A DNA stretch of 64,000 bases, from NCBI GenBank assembly GCA_004009845.1, contig RMBW01000016.1, forward strand, positions 248,001 through 312,000. The letters run 5' to 3'. Both the position numbers and the translations under genes were made by a program. The notes below the pieces were generated by a model. The model was not told the DNA's origin. It saw only the letters and a list, made by a program, of their open reading frames with translations, and made no database searches. Shown here in pieces: positions 35,020 to 48,396 of the stretch (position 1 is the stretch's first letter; every line of letters starts with the position of its first letter). This DNA comes from Davidsoniella eucalypti. Taxonomy: Eukaryota > Ascomycota > Sordariomycetes > Microascales > Ceratocystidaceae.

Positions 35020-37266
35020 CTAGCCCGAGTGTTACTCCGGACGAAGATGTACATGTCATATTCTAGAGCACCTTTTGTGTTGTAAACATGCAAAAAAAGA
35101 TTGCTTTTCATTTATTGGAGTTGGGGCTTAATGTAGGGAGGGTTCAATCATATACCACAATTCCGGATTAAAAGGGCTTTTCAAATGCAAAAAAAAAAAA
35201 AAAAAGAAACCAAAGTCACGGCTGCACCAAATGATGTTGTTACATGTGATCATGATATATAGCACTTTACGAAAAAACTAAACGAACAGGTATGATCAGG
35301 TATGATCTGATTTATGTATATATCTTTCAAGTTTTTACTTTGTATTTCTCCACTATCATAAAACTATCTAAACAGAGTCAAATCATGAAATGATAAAGTT
35401 TTTCAGATAAATGTAAGGGTTTATCATCAAGGAGATTGCCGTCCATTGGATCGGTTCACTCAGGGCTTGACTCTATAGTTTTATCATCATACCAAAACTT
35501 GAACCATATCATGACCGACTGTTACTTGTTAGCAACTCGAATAGCAAAGCAAAAAGAGCACTAGCTCCTACACCCAGCCAAAGGTGTTTTGAATCTCGAC
35601 TGGCTTCGACATGGTGATCGAAACCCAGAGGTTGTAAAAAAGAAAAAGAGAAGGGCGTCTTGATCCAAATATCCTTTCACGGGAAGTGTTCTTCGCTTCA
35701 AGCCAAAACAATGCCACATCTGCACTAAAGAAAAAGCAAAAGCAGAGTGATTGGTTGATCCCCCCCTCGTCCCGAGAATGAGCCCCATCGAGTAACTCGT
35801 CGGCCCTCTTTGCAGAAGACTCGACGTGTAATCGCATGTCTATCAAGCACGACAAAGACTCCTCCAGCGCTCCCTTCACGCTCCCAGCACTAGGCCGGCC
35901 TAAACAAAACCCCGCACCCACCGCCACACACCAGGACACCCCCCGGGTACAGTCTTGGTACACAAGCAGCCAGCTTTCCCCATCGACACAAGGGACTCGT
36001 ATCTTCGTCCCGGCAAGCGCATCAGAGGAAGAGTAGCCGAGCGCATACCACAGGGCAGATTGTTCCGTGAGGCGCAGTGAGCAAGACGATGTTTGGAGTA
36101 GTGAGGGCAGTAGACTGGATCAGCCAGACTGAGAACAGGAGCAGGCAGAGGTCAGCCGTCGAATGCAAGAGATCATTTCTGAATCTCGAAGCGTCCTACG
36201 ACGGCGCGTTTCCGCAGCAGAGTTCGTAAAAGAGACTCCGTGTCCGGGGACTTTCTCCCAAAGCTTGGTGTGAATACCTGAATGTAAGTCCAGGGTGAGA
36301 CGAAGACGGCCCTATAAAGAAACCATAAACATCTCTGTGTGAAAGCTTCGATAGCGATTTGTCAGGCGAAGGGGGGATGAAGAGAAAGAGAAAGGGAGGA
36401 GAAGAAGCAAAGGGAAAAAGTTGAACGACTCCAAGCCTTTTTATGAGGCTCGGAAAAAAACAGTATAGTGGGGCATTGACTAGATTTTTTCTTGGCTGGA
36501 ATGAAGATGGTAATCCACTTTTGTAGTCAGCAACCAATCAAATATGGGGTATGGGGTTGTGATATAACCGGCGAGGCACCGGTAAAAAATAAAATAATAA
36601 TAAAAAAGAAGGGAAAAAATAGCTGGGCGCGGCATTCTTCTAGCTAACAAAAGTTTATTGTGGTAGTTAAAGCGCGCCGAGGCTACCAAAGTTTTGACTT
36701 TATGTAAGCTTTCACCAACCCTAAAAGCAAAGTAATATAGAGTAAGAAGCCTAAGCTCAACCACAGCCAAGAAAAGAAAAAGAAAAAGAAATATAGAATT
36801 ATTTTGTTTTCAAGCCTAGAATTCACTAGAGAAACCCGCTCTAGCTCAAAGATCTTGCTAAAGAATTTATCTCAAGAACGTCACTTAATTCATCACAATA
36901 CATTTTTGGGGTGCCATTGCTCTTTTTTTAATTAATCTTTTGTTTTCTTTCGGAAATACACCAAGTCGTCAATTTCTTGATAGCTTTATAAACTCGAGCT
37001 ATCTTATCCAACAACAACAACCCATCGGTTGCTTCCATCACGACCTCGAATCGCTAAACTCTTTTGCTAGAAGTGAAGCGCGTCAAAAAAACGAGTGCGG
37101 CAGCCTACTTTTGATCGGTAATCAGATAACCCGACATCCAGGGCATCTCGTCCAACTACAATCAAGCACTGGTTCGCGGAGCCAAATCGACAAGCTCAAT
37201 CATTAGTGTTCTTCTAGTACTCGAATCGAATCACATCGACTCGCCCTCCCCTTCTCCTCAGTTATA
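35020..37266. other. 2.2-kb intergenic region upstream of RAE1
   Basis: Contains a 17-A run at 35189-35205 and pyrimidine/purine-rich DNA around 36.36-36.42 and 36.6-36.8 kb. The frames at 35.57-35.96 and 36.94-37.21 kb lack an ATG start or any family sign. The second lies in the probable RAE1 leader. Confidence 0.4.
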
Positions 37267-38507
37267 ATGTCAACTCTCTTCGGCAGTGCGGCACCTGCTG
37301 CGTCTTCGGGCGGTACTACCACCGGTGACCTCAGCAAAGACATTGCCCTGTCGAGTCCTCCCGAGGATACCATCTCGGATCTCTCCTTCTCACCCGCCGC
37401 ATCTCAGAGCTCAGATTTCTTGGCCGTTTCCAGTTGGGACAAGAAGGTTCGCATCTACGAAATCAACAGCAGCGGCCAAAGCGAGGGCCGCCATGCGTAC
37501 GACCACGATGGCCCTGTGCTGAACTGTGATTTTGGCAAGGTTAGTAGTAATGAATACTCGTGACAACAAGGGAAGAAGGAGACCTCTTACTAACCATTGC
37601 CGGCTTTTGTTATATACAGGATGGATCTAAAGTCGTTTCAGCCGGCGCCGATAAACAAGTCAAAGTGTGCGACCTGGCATCACAACAGACCATCCAGGTC
37701 GGTTCACACGATCTGCCAGTCCGATGCGTGCGCTGGTTCGAATCTAACGGCACTCCAATGGTCGTCTCGGGATCATGGGACAAGACCGTCAAGTACTGGG
37801 ATCTGCGACAGCAACAAGCTGTGGCCTCGCTGGCAGTACAAGAGCGCGTGTACTCAATGGACGTCTGCAAAGATCTGCTTGTCGTTGCTACCGCAGACCG
37901 GTACATCAACGTCGTAAATCTCAACCAGCCAACGACATTCTTCAAGACACAGCAGAGCCCGCTCAAGTGGCAGACGCGTGTAGTTAGCTGTTTCACCGAC
38001 GCCGCTGGATTTGCTATTGGCAGTATCGAGGGCCGTTGCGCGATTCAGTACACTCAGGAGAAGGACAGCGCGTAAGTAGTATACCATTCTCTCTATCTTA
38101 TACATGGGTCCTTGGCGACATTAACTAACTCTATATCGTCTTGATTCAGGCTGAACTTTTCGTTCAAGTGCCATCGCGATCCTCCGTCAAACAACACTGT
38201 TAACGTCTACGCCGTCAACGACATCTCTTTCCACCCCGTTCACGGCACCTTCAGCACAGCCGGCTCGGAAGGCACTTTCCACTTCTGGGACAAGGACGCC
38301 AAGCATAGACTAAAGGGATACCCCAACGTTGGTGGAAGCATCACCAGCACGGCGTTTAGCAAGACCGGCAATATTTTCGCATATGCAGTTGGCTACGACT
38401 GGAGCAAAGGATACCAGGCTAACACCCAGCAATTGCCTATCAAGGTCATGCTGCACCCCGTTGATGAAGATGAATGCAAGCCTCGGCCAGCGATGAAGAG
38501 ACGGTAA
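37267..38507 (+). CDS. RAE1: mRNA export factor RAE1/Gle2 (WD40)
   Basis: Exons 37267-37539, 37620-38071 and 38150-38507 give 360 aa. Rae1/Gle2 binds the GLEBS motif of nucleoporins and takes part in mRNA export and spindle assembly. A WD40 propeller fills the whole chain: SFSPAASQSSDFLAVSSWD opens the first blade, VVSGSWDKTVKYWDLR is a canonical repeat, and FSTAGSEGTFHFWDKDAKHR lies in a late blade. The segment IGSIEGRCAIQY and the end DECKPRPAMKRR match family signatures. Both introns are 78-80 nt with TTACTAAC or TTAACTAAC branch sites. Length is typical of the family. Confidence 0.95.
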
Positions 38508-40831
38508 ACACACATTTGTTCTCGTTTGGGTAGCTTTTTTTCTTCTTTTCTACATCTCATGCGTAGAGATAGATCAAGGGGTGGGAAGTATTTATAATGA
38601 AATGAGATGAGGTCACAACTACACTCGCTCTACATGGTACTTCTCTCCGATACATAATATAGAGACGGCAGCTGAGTGGGATTTTTCAAACCCTAAGCAA
38701 TTGTTATCAAGATATGGGAAATGGAATGGGATAAGATGAAGAGGAGAAATAAGGCACATTTCTCTATTTCCATGATGGATCACATTAGATGTAAAATCCG
38801 AGCTCTTCCACTCGATTATTTGCGTGTGTTTTTTTGTTGCGTTTTCTTCTATTTTTTTTTGCCACTATTACAACCGGTTTTTACGGTGGATATCTATACT
38901 CTTTTTCTCTTTATCTTTGTTATCATCAATGTATTCATTTCATGTTCTTCCATACTTCAATCCTGTTGAGATGATGTTTCTAGCAGTATGTCCTTGTCTT
39001 GTCTTTTATCTTGAACAGCCTTTTCTTCTTCTTTTTTTCTTAACAGGTAGACTATCAACAAAATGAAACAAAATCAACAGATCATACCATAACGTACCGT
39101 TTTATAGCACATACAGATATATAGTCGTAATATGATATAGTATGACATGTTTTGTCTTTTGTTCCGTGTTTGCATGTGATATGTCTGTAACCCTCCCGTA
39201 CCAAGAAAAAAGAAAAAAGAAAAAAAAGAATGATATGTAGTTTGTTATTAACCAGTCATAGTTGGTTGTACACGGTAGATATATTCTCCATCAATCATAC
39301 ATATATGTAAGTATCTGTCTATACTATATACCACCTGGCTGGCTATCTTGTCTAGCACATTCACAAAAAGACGGTGTAGATGATTTTATTCCTGACGTTT
39401 GTCTTTGTACTTTTCAAGAAGAATCATCTCTGATAAACTGTATGGTTTAGTAGCCTTGTTATTCGTACTTCAACTTTATACTGGATTTTTATGTTACTTT
39501 TTATATAGTGTGGAATATTTGAGCCCGGTTTCCTTCGACAGAGCCATGTACACATATTTTTTATATTCACTTTTCTTATCTAGACAAGAAAAAAAAAGCC
39601 GAGGCGGCAGTTCTATGGCGTGACTAAATTTTTTCTTCAAATATAGAAAAGTATATAAAATAAATATATATAAAAAAAAAAAAGGTGCGGCATATGAAAG
39701 TGGGAACAAGAGATATATTTCTCCAAACATCCTGCAGGTCAAATCAGGAGATTTATTCAATCATTTGTATGATACTGTTGTACTGTGTAGAAGAAATAAA
39801 GAACTGCCGTGCTGTTGACTGACTATTCAAATAATGATATGATGGATTCTCCAGTAGGTGCGTTGAACAGCTTCAATCGAATTCATGAGACCAACTAGAT
39901 ATGAGAATGAGCCATCGCGCTGTGTCCAAATCAAGATAGATGTTCGAGCCACGAGACAAGGCAGGAAATAGAAACTGGATTCAACGTGGCTTGGCTTGGT
40001 AAAGGTCTGCCAGAGACGCCGGCATAGACTCGGGGAACGGACCGATGTGCCGGATCTCGTCGAATTGATGGTAATGGGGAAATAAGAATCCCAAAACGAC
40101 ATTCACTTCGACGTTCCTCATTTCGAATCTTTTTTTTTCTTCTTGCTATTTGGCCACTAAGTTGTCAAAACTATGCATCGTCAACTTTACATACTTGGGA
40201 TCGAGTAGTAGATTTGCTCAATTGAAATAAACAACTTGGGCTGTGTATCCTGGGATACCGAGGTGCCACATAGCTATTAAAGCTCCAAGAAGAAAAAAAA
40301 AAAACACAAAAAAAGGCAAATTCTGGTGCCATTTGTTCGAATGTCGTATGATCTGTCATTGTTCATCAAGTCATTCTTTCTTTTACTGGTTTGCATAAGC
40401 CAGGTTTTCAGTGTAGAATACAACGTAAATTGTACGCGAATCACACGCAAATATGGATACGACATGTATATCGTAGAAGCTGCTAATACATAGTAACAAG
40501 CCTAACGATTACAGCTACCAGTGTAAGTCGAGCTCCAAATTTGTCGCCAGTTTCGGCTCCACAGTGTACAGAACCATTCCCTTTCAGGATGTCATAACAT
40601 TATCAGGATATCAATGGAGCAGCAATTGTAGTCGATGCTCCCTGACTATTGTTCACGTTTGTAGATGTGCTTTTTATGATTGGTATATTTTTTTCATTAA
40701 CGCCTCGACTATCGGAGCTCTTCCGGTCATAGGAACGAACGATCGTTGCTGATTACAGCACTAAAAACAAAAACTTAACACGCCAGTACATAGAGAATGA
40801 AACATAAATGATAGTTGACAGATGGCCAATC
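38508..40831. other. 2.3-kb AT-rich intergenic region
   Basis: No gene is supported. T- and A-runs are frequent (about 38.83-38.87, 39.20-39.23 and 39.67-39.68 kb), giving many short hydrophobic frames that are artefacts of T-rich sequence. It holds the 3' ends of two convergent genes. Confidence 0.4.
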
Positions 40832-41523
40832 CTAAGCATGAGTTGGCTTTTGATTGACACCGTTGACGACGTCTTGGACTAGTCCTTGCCAGAGGTCACG
40901 GAACATGCCGCCCTCACTATGGCCAGCATTGTAGGTGCTGCCAGACTCGCTATTTGACTGGTCACGAGTGAACTTTAGATCAACGGCGTCAGGACCACGG
41001 GCATGAACGGAAGCAAGCGGCGTTGAGGTTGAGACGAGCGAGGGATCCGCTGCAACAACGACGACTTCAGCGGGTGCTAGGTTTTCAGACTCGGCAATTC
41101 TGGAGGTGGCGAGGTGACCTCTCAGCAGAGGTACCTGAGGGCCGGACTCAGCAACGGGGCCGGAGTGCATCGCAGGCATGAAGGTAGAGTCAATGTGCTT
41201 GGCTCCAGTAGTGGAGGTAGAGGCCGACTTGGAAAAGGTCTGCATCAGAGGGCGCTTGGAAGGAATCTTGTAGCGGGGACCGGTTGTGGTGCGCATGCCA
41301 CGGGAGTGCTATAAAAAGGGAAGATGTTAGTATGCTATGGATTATAGCACGGGCGAAGGGCTAGGCTTACCTCTTCAGTGTTGCGTCCAGCCAAGAGCTC
41401 AGCGTACTTAGGCATGAGAGCAGAGCTGGAGTGTGCTTCGGCCACCATAGGACGAGCGGAAGAAGTGGCATTCAGAGACATAGCTCTAGAGAACTTGATG
41501 GCGGGGGCGGTGACGCGGGACAT
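40832..41523 (-). CDS. hypothetical protein, 209 aa
   Basis: Exons 41523-41371 and 41308-40832, joined across a 62-nt intron (GTAAGC...CTAAC...TATAG), give 209 aa. The start MSRVTAPAIKFSRAMSLNAT is rich in Arg, Ser and Ala without acidic residues, so a mitochondrial presequence is possible. The rest is Ser/Thr/Ala-rich, with KYELL-like KYAELLAGRNTEE before the intron and a C-terminal helix MFRDLWQGLVQDVVNGV. No known domain is recognised. Coding-like composition and a clean intron support the gene; its function is unknown. Confidence 0.7.
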
Positions 41524-44500
41524 TGCGAATAATGAAGGATAGAGTAGTAAAGATATAAAAAATAAAAAAAAGATTATAAAAAAGGATGGCAGCAAGGCAA
41601 TTGGGTAGGTACTATGTATGGATTTGGGAGATTGTGAATATGGATGTGTAGACTTGTAGAAAAGAAAGAGAAACGGTATCGACTTTCAACGGGCAGAAGG
41701 GACAATGGTGAGGACTTATTTATAGTTAGAAGAGCAGGTTGGGATAAGCAACGGACGGAGTACAGAAAGAGAATGCAACTAGAGCAGCTAGAGAGTGCAG
41801 CAAGGTGACTCGTACCACTGCCGAGACTACAGTATGAACTGCGGGTTGTGTCCAGCACAGTTTCCTAAAAACAGTAGACGGTACAGATACAAGGCGAGCC
41901 TATGTTTGAGCAAAGTCCGCAGGCTGTTGTTGTTGGATGCTTGGATGTGACTGAATATTGTCTAGGATTAGCGCCAGAGACCTGTTTACCTAGAGGGCAA
42001 AAAGTAGCGAGCCAAGAGTTCGAAACAAGTTAAGCAGATCGTGGAAAAACGTTGAAATGAAGGGACTCTAAATCTGAGAGGGAACGGCACCGTATCTTTG
42101 CATCAGAATTTTGCATTTTGACTTGTTCTTGATTTTATGCGTAGGGTTTAAGAGTGTTGCAGCGAGGCAAAACAAGGGGATTGAGGGGATGAAAGGGAAG
42201 AAGAAGAAGCAGAGAAAGAAGATAAACAAAACAATCAGGCTATCATGGCTACTATGCCCTCACAAAGTTATTACTCTTTTTCCAGAGCAGTCGCTACGCA
42301 AAATCCACCATTACAAGAAAGATGTGAGAAATGTTGGTAGTTTCCAGATTGTTTATCCCCTGTTATCTTTCTACTGATACTCAACTCCTTTCCCCGGAAT
42401 TGGGCTGTTGCCTTTGCGGCCTGGAATCAGCGGAACAAGCAACAATATTGAATCAAAAGCCAATTAAAAATGAATTAAAGCGCCCCTTGTGAAGTCTAGG
42501 ATAAAACATGGGATAAATCTAGATCTGGAAATATAGTAGACATGTAGGCTTGCTAATAGAAGTCCGTGATATGTACACCGTGGATAATCATATAAATCGG
42601 CACGGCCTGCAGCCTGCATGGCAGCAACTGTATCTGCAATGATAGCGGCCTGAGATTGAACAGAGAAAATAACAAGTCTTGGAAGCAGCTTGTATATATG
42701 TAGACCGCGTTGGTTCTAGGTCCGCCAAGCTGTAGGAGGTTCTTTGGATTTCTCCAGATATCACGCCAGTCGCCAGAGACAAGTTGCTATCAGTTCCTTT
42801 ATCTGGTCCAGGCTCCGGTCTCAAAGCATTTTAAGCTAACTTGGCAGGCTGCGGTGTCTCACCCGGCCTTCCTCATTTGCTTTATTTACATCTGTATATA
42901 CTGGCTTCTAGTCCGGCAAGGCAAGATTAAGCCGTTATCACGCAACCAACAGAGGCAACAAGCTATTGCCGCTGATAAGATCTGTTTCTGCCCACGGCTC
43001 TGTCTACAACTACCACTTGCTTATATCCAAGCAAGTCTATTGGTGGCAAAACCGAAAGCCAGCACGATACTAGTGGTTTGGGGCTCCTGCGCTGGCTTAA
43101 CCTTGGAGCGGCTTGCGTTGCACATCTGTGACTTTGCCAAGCTGTTACATTTTGTCACCGATGCGCCCAAGGACAACTCACAGCGCAAACCAAGGGAACT
43201 GATAGCCCCTTTCGCCCAAACAGCAGGCCCACCCCCCCCCTCTAACCTTCTGTATTCTTCAGTGCTGGCTGTAACTACGTACTATAACTTCTGGCCCAGT
43301 CCAGCCCTGGTCTTGGAATTGTTGAGACAACAACAAAGAAACAAAGAAAAACACAACAGCCCCATCCGGCTGTTGAGCTGCTCAGCGGCTTGTTTTCGCG
43401 GGGTTTTGTTTGTTTCAATAAATCAACCACACGCCAAGATTCTAGCAGACGTGCATTTTTCTGACGTAGATAAAACGAAACAGACAATTATAGAACCAAG
43501 GCTTTATAAAAAGATAACCAAATTGACAAGATGGGGAGAGGTGCAGATCGCTTTGGCGGGTTTGTTGGCAACACATTGCATTGCAGCGGCATCTCATCTC
43601 GCCTTTGATGATGGAACATTCACTTCGAGAGCAATTTCTCGCAAATACACTCTATGCTGACGGATAATAAAAAACAGGATGCCTCAAATCTTGCTGGCTG
43701 GAATTTCCCCATCGACAGGCCCGGTGAGACTTTGTCCTTCTTTATTTCTTGACGACTCTGTATTATTTGGAGGCAGCTTCGCTTAAATGATTGTAGAACA
43801 TGAAAAATATTGAAAATTAAAAATTAAAACGAAAAGACATCTTTCCCTTTGCTTTTCTTTCTTTATTCTTCTGTCTGTTTCTGTATATTACAATTAAACC
43901 ACCAATTTGACATTTGTCCTCACCGCCTCAACATATAAAGTAGCAATAAAAAGTCCTCCAAAGAATCAAGACAGCATCCGATTCTCTATCGTCTTTTGTC
44001 TTTTTTTATTATTATCAGCTGCTCATTTTGGCTTTGGAGATACTTTGGAGAAACACGGGATAAGGAGACCAAAAAAGCGAGACGGAACAGATATTTTACA
44101 ATGTCATTCACCTACACTTTTACGAGTATAGCCTGCCTTTTTTACACCATGCAAGTCAGATCCCCAATACCATGGAATTACTATACCTCGACGATCCAAC
44201 GAACCGAGCCTAATAGCATCATCGACCCAGAGCCTACACTGCATATATCATGTATTACGTATGTAGATGGGGTATTAGCCGATATCAAGCATCATATGAA
44301 ATCTAGCCCTGGCCTAATTCATCTTTAATTAGTCGGCTATGGCCAATTCCATCCCGTATAATCTTGGACAACAAAACAAAGGAGCTTTTTTTTTTTTTTT
44401 TTTTTTTTGGTCCGTTAATTTTTTTTTCTGTTTGTGAGAAATCCTTCATTAACTCAGCTCGATATGGAAATCGTAAGCGCTACACGCAAGTCGCATATGC

Positions 44501-44877
44501 AATAAAATAATCTGCAATCAATACTGGCTTTTGGGCACGTGTCACAGCATTTTGTACAATGGAATTAGAGAACTGGGTCAATGTGAAGATATTTAAAACT
44601 TGATGAAATTGGCATGTTTTTTGGCTCCTTATTACCTAGTTGGTTAAGGGATTTGATACTGACGAAAATATGACTTCCTTTGTCTCTTCTCGTTTTTTTT
44701 CCCTTTTTTTTTCTTGTTTCATAGAGCATTCATTCGTCTTGACAACGCGATCTTGCAAGCCTACTAGGATACACCAAAAGTCCGGCCTAGCCTGTATTCG
44801 TAATGGTTGTGTTGGCATAAAAGCCACTTCTATGGCAGAGGACAGACAATAAGAAAATAGTACAATCAATACAGACT
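41524..44877. other. 3.35-kb intergenic region with ATG-less open frame
   Basis: No gene with a start codon is supported. A + frame stays open from about 42710 to 43660 but has no ATG (see findings). A run of 23 T lies at 44386-44408. The remainder is AT-rich. Confidence 0.4.
44386..44408. repeat. poly-T run, 23 bases
   Basis: An uninterrupted T run, followed after a few bases by a second shorter one. It could be the tail of a minus-strand retroposed copy, but no body of such a copy is recognised beside it. Confidence 0.8.
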
Positions 44878-47800
44878 TCAGCTGGACATGGCATTATCAG
44901 CGTCACCATCAACGTCTGTCAAAGCCGCCGGCGCTTCAGTAGAAGTAGTTCCAGTGGCGTCTACTTCGTGCACGATTCGCTTCCATCCAACTGGGTCTGA
45001 GGCGTCTTTGGTCCATTCAACAGTCGGGAAATAGTGATCATTCTTCTTCATAGTGACCACCCACGGGACACAGTCAAAAGTGACTGCCTTGAGAACAAAG
45101 TCTAGTTTTGGGAATCGTGTGTTAGTGTCTGATCGTGATAGTCCGTGGCTTGTTAGATAGATTAGATAACTTACAGGTGTTGTTGGGGATCTCACGCACA
45201 GCCGCCAGGAACGCATCGAGAGTCTTCGTTTCCGTGCGGTTGACATGAGTAATGAAGTTGGTCGGGGCAAGACCATATTGGTATGCAGGGGAACCGCGAC
45301 TCCGAGCCGATACGTACACCTCACTAGGCAACCGGGTGATTTGTTGGCGCACAGCATGGTGTGGCTTGTGAATAATGGCACCACAGAATGAGAGAGCGCG
45401 GTTCGTTTCGACATCGTCAGTCTTGGTCGTTGGCAGCTCCAGCTTCAGCTCCTGGCGGGCGCGGATAACATTAGCAGATAGAAGATCATGAGAGTACATG
45501 ATATCTAGCTCTGCTACACGAGTAATTAGCTGATCATTCAGAGTGAGCAGAATGTCACCCTCGTGAAGACCCAAGTCATCGTCTTCCTTCTGTACAAGCC
45601 AGCGCTTGCTGACCATGAAAAGTTGGTGATGAGTCTTGTTGGCCTCAGAAACCTTCTCAATCCATTCCTCTGAAACACCCATGATGCGGGCCTGAGACAT
45701 TTGAATCGAAGTAAACTCTACGGATAGTATACGCAGGTTGGGCTTCTTGTTAGATTGAAGATCTTTGATCACCGGCAGAAGAGAAGGTGTAGCAAGGCCT
45801 AGGTGATATTCCTCGTCATGTCGAGAGCAAGAAGATTGTTCTCCTAGATATGTAAGCCATAGTGCCTGGACAGTACCATCGCTAGCAACTAGCACACCTG
45901 AGCCGCACTGAGACCCGAGATTGGTATCGATCGTGATAGCATCTACGTTGACGGCACGATAACGAGGGGCAACACTGTTGGGGGGGATGGCAACGGCTGT
46001 AACTTCGGTGATAGAAGTAGCGGTATGCACAAGGCGGCCCTGACGGTTGATACCTATGAAATGAGTGGCCTCGCCTTGGCCTAAGCCTTGAGTGCTGAGG
46101 CGAGCACTTTGCACAGGGGCGTCGACAAGCTTTGGGTCGTATTGTAGGACGACATAGTTTTGTAATGGATGCAAGAATACCACCTTGCCTTCAAGCTGGA
46201 TAGAATCAGCGATTGTGATAGTGATATCGCAAAGATCATATGGCACTATAGCGCGGGATACAACTACTAGACCCTGGTCAGCGTCGATGACGACACCCAT
46301 GGCCCAGCGCCGATTCTTAGGGAAGGCATCTAGTTTCATGGGTATCACCGACACAACCTGTACGAAGCTGCGTACTAGGTCAGCAATGGCTGGGTATGAT
46401 GTGTGCTGAAGTTGGATGAACGAGGCCTTGTGAGGGACAGGTGGAATAGGAGGAAGTGCCTTTCCAATCTCGGAAAAGTCCCATAGACCGGTCGTATCAT
46501 TACGCACCGCCAACTCCATCTTCTTACTCCAATGACGATCGATATTGACAATCGTAGTATGGAGAGTATGAAGATCTCGAAGGTTTCTATACGTCACAAC
46601 TACACGCGCTCTGTCTGGGATAGTTTCCATCACCGCGGCAAAGGCGTCCAGGTCAGGCACTGGCCTATTGTCCACAGAGTCCAGAACCAGCCCACTCTCG
46701 GCCGTTTTGAGGCGGAAAGAACTAGCAGCTTCGCAGACATAGACGCCGCGGCAAGGCACCGAGTAAAGACGGGCCTGGTGGTATGAGAGGTTGTGGAAGG
46801 TAGCACCAGAGACTGTCAAAAAGCGGTCAGGTGAGATACTGTGTAGGTTGCCAACCGAGATTTCGACCGAGATTTCTTCGCCAACACGCTGCAATACTAC
46901 CTTGATGGTTTTGTCTACGTTGGAGTCAAGGATCTCATCCAGGCGAATGAAGTCGCACACTATTTCGCCATTCACCTCAATGAGAACATCGCCTTCCTCA
47001 ATCTTCTTGTGTGACGGCCCTTCTGGTAGCACTATTTCAGCCACAAGCATACAGTTGACCGCCGGGAATTCACGACGGACCTGTGCTTCCCGTTCCGGAC
47101 TTAGGCCAAGACGACGGCATTCATCGAAGGCTTTGAAAAGGAACTGGCACTGAATATCGCCGCGATCAATGGGCAGGCCGCCCTGAATGCACTTCAACGC
47201 ACGTTCTGCGCGGTGTAGAGGTAGCAGGTAGTCTGTGGATGCACCATCTACTCTACCACCAGCCTGTAGCGCAATGACATGGCCATCGATATTCACCACA
47301 GGGCTTCCAGAACTGCCACCACTCGCAGCAGCATTGGTCTGGTAGTAGCACGTGTTGAAATCACTGTAGCCATCGGCATATTCAGGTGCGTTACGATCTA
47401 ACCGACTGATGACACCAGAGAGAATGCAAAGTTTCTCTCCAGCATCGTTACCAACTACCCGAATTTCAAGGCCAACTAGAGGTGGAAACAATTAGCACAA
47501 AAAATTATAAACTTAAAACCTATTCATCCAACGGTATCTTAAGTGAATGGCGTTTTGAACATTATGAATAACATACCTTTGGCGAGTTTGGGGTGTAGCT
47601 CCAAAGCAGATACTGTCATATACTTGATAGCTTTGGGGTCAAAGCGAAGAATACCGAAATCATGGATAGGATCACGGTATACGGCATACACATCGACCTC
47701 CTCATGGTTGTCAAATACACAGTAGCCCCAGAAAGGCCCAGCACCAACAACGTGGCGGTTAGTCAATATGTAACTAATAAAAATGTGTTAGTATATGGCT

Positions 47801-48396
47801 CTATGTCATGAGAAAATTAAGTATAATCAAAACCATGTAGATATGAACATGCCGACGCAGATGCGCCAATCATGGTCAGCTAGTAAGTAGATTATATACC
47901 AATCCATTTGTAATAATGTATATATGATATACTAGTACAAAAAAGTGGTAGCTTTCAGTCTTGGAGATTTGACTTACCCCTTCTCGGCATCAACGACAAA
48001 GCCTGTTGCTTCGCTGGTATCGGCCAAGTCAGAGTCGAACGATGCTGGCAAGCAAAAGCGAATTGATACTACAGTGGAAACCACCCGATTGATGGTTTTT
48101 TCCCACTCGAGGCTTTCCTCGACATATTCATAAGAGGTCATGGAATAATCATCACTGGCTTCATTGTCCGACTGCTCAGATCCAGTTACATTGCTCACAG
48201 GCTCTTCTGCTGTACGTGGAAATGAATGTACAGGCAATTTGCTCGTAGAAAGTCCGTTGTTGCCGCTGCCGTTGACATGGCTTTTTCCATTGGGGCCTGT
48301 GGATAGATTTGAGTTCCCGTTGACAGGGCGTTGTTGTTTAGTGGCGCGTGTCTCGCCGGGAGACGACTGGGCCTTTCTCTTAGAACAACCAGGCAT
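44878..48396 (-). CDS. NMA111: pro-apoptotic serine protease Nma111 (tandem HtrA)
   Basis: Exons 48396-47978, 47773-47577, 47475-45175 and 45101-44878 give 1046 aa. Nma111 is the nuclear HtrA-like protease of fungi, built from two HtrA/PDZ halves, and is linked to apoptosis-like death. The N-terminal half holds the active triad: His147 in LTNRHVVG, Asp178 in IHDFGILRFD and Ser261 in GGSSGSPVVN. The intervals of 31 and 83 residues equal those I recall for the yeast enzyme. PDZ-like segments follow (EEGDVLIEVNGE, HEGDILLTLNDQ). In the second half the protease-like domain has no GxSGxP serine (GSQCGSGVLVAS), as usual in the family. A basic SKRKAQS stretch at the N-terminus may serve nuclear import. 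An in-frame ATG further upstream at 48582 is less likely. Confidence 0.95.

Noticed and set aside
36940..37206. Frame before RAE1 as a separate gene
   Set aside because: It begins with TTG, has low-complexity content and lies in the probable 5' leader of RAE1.
38800..39650. Several short hydrophobic frames suggestive of membrane peptides
   Set aside because: They come from T-rich DNA, which encodes Phe/Leu/Ser by default, and have no support as genes.
42710..43660. 316-codon + frame as a protein-coding gene
   Set aside because: It has no ATG, no domain and no splice partner. Kept only as an observation.
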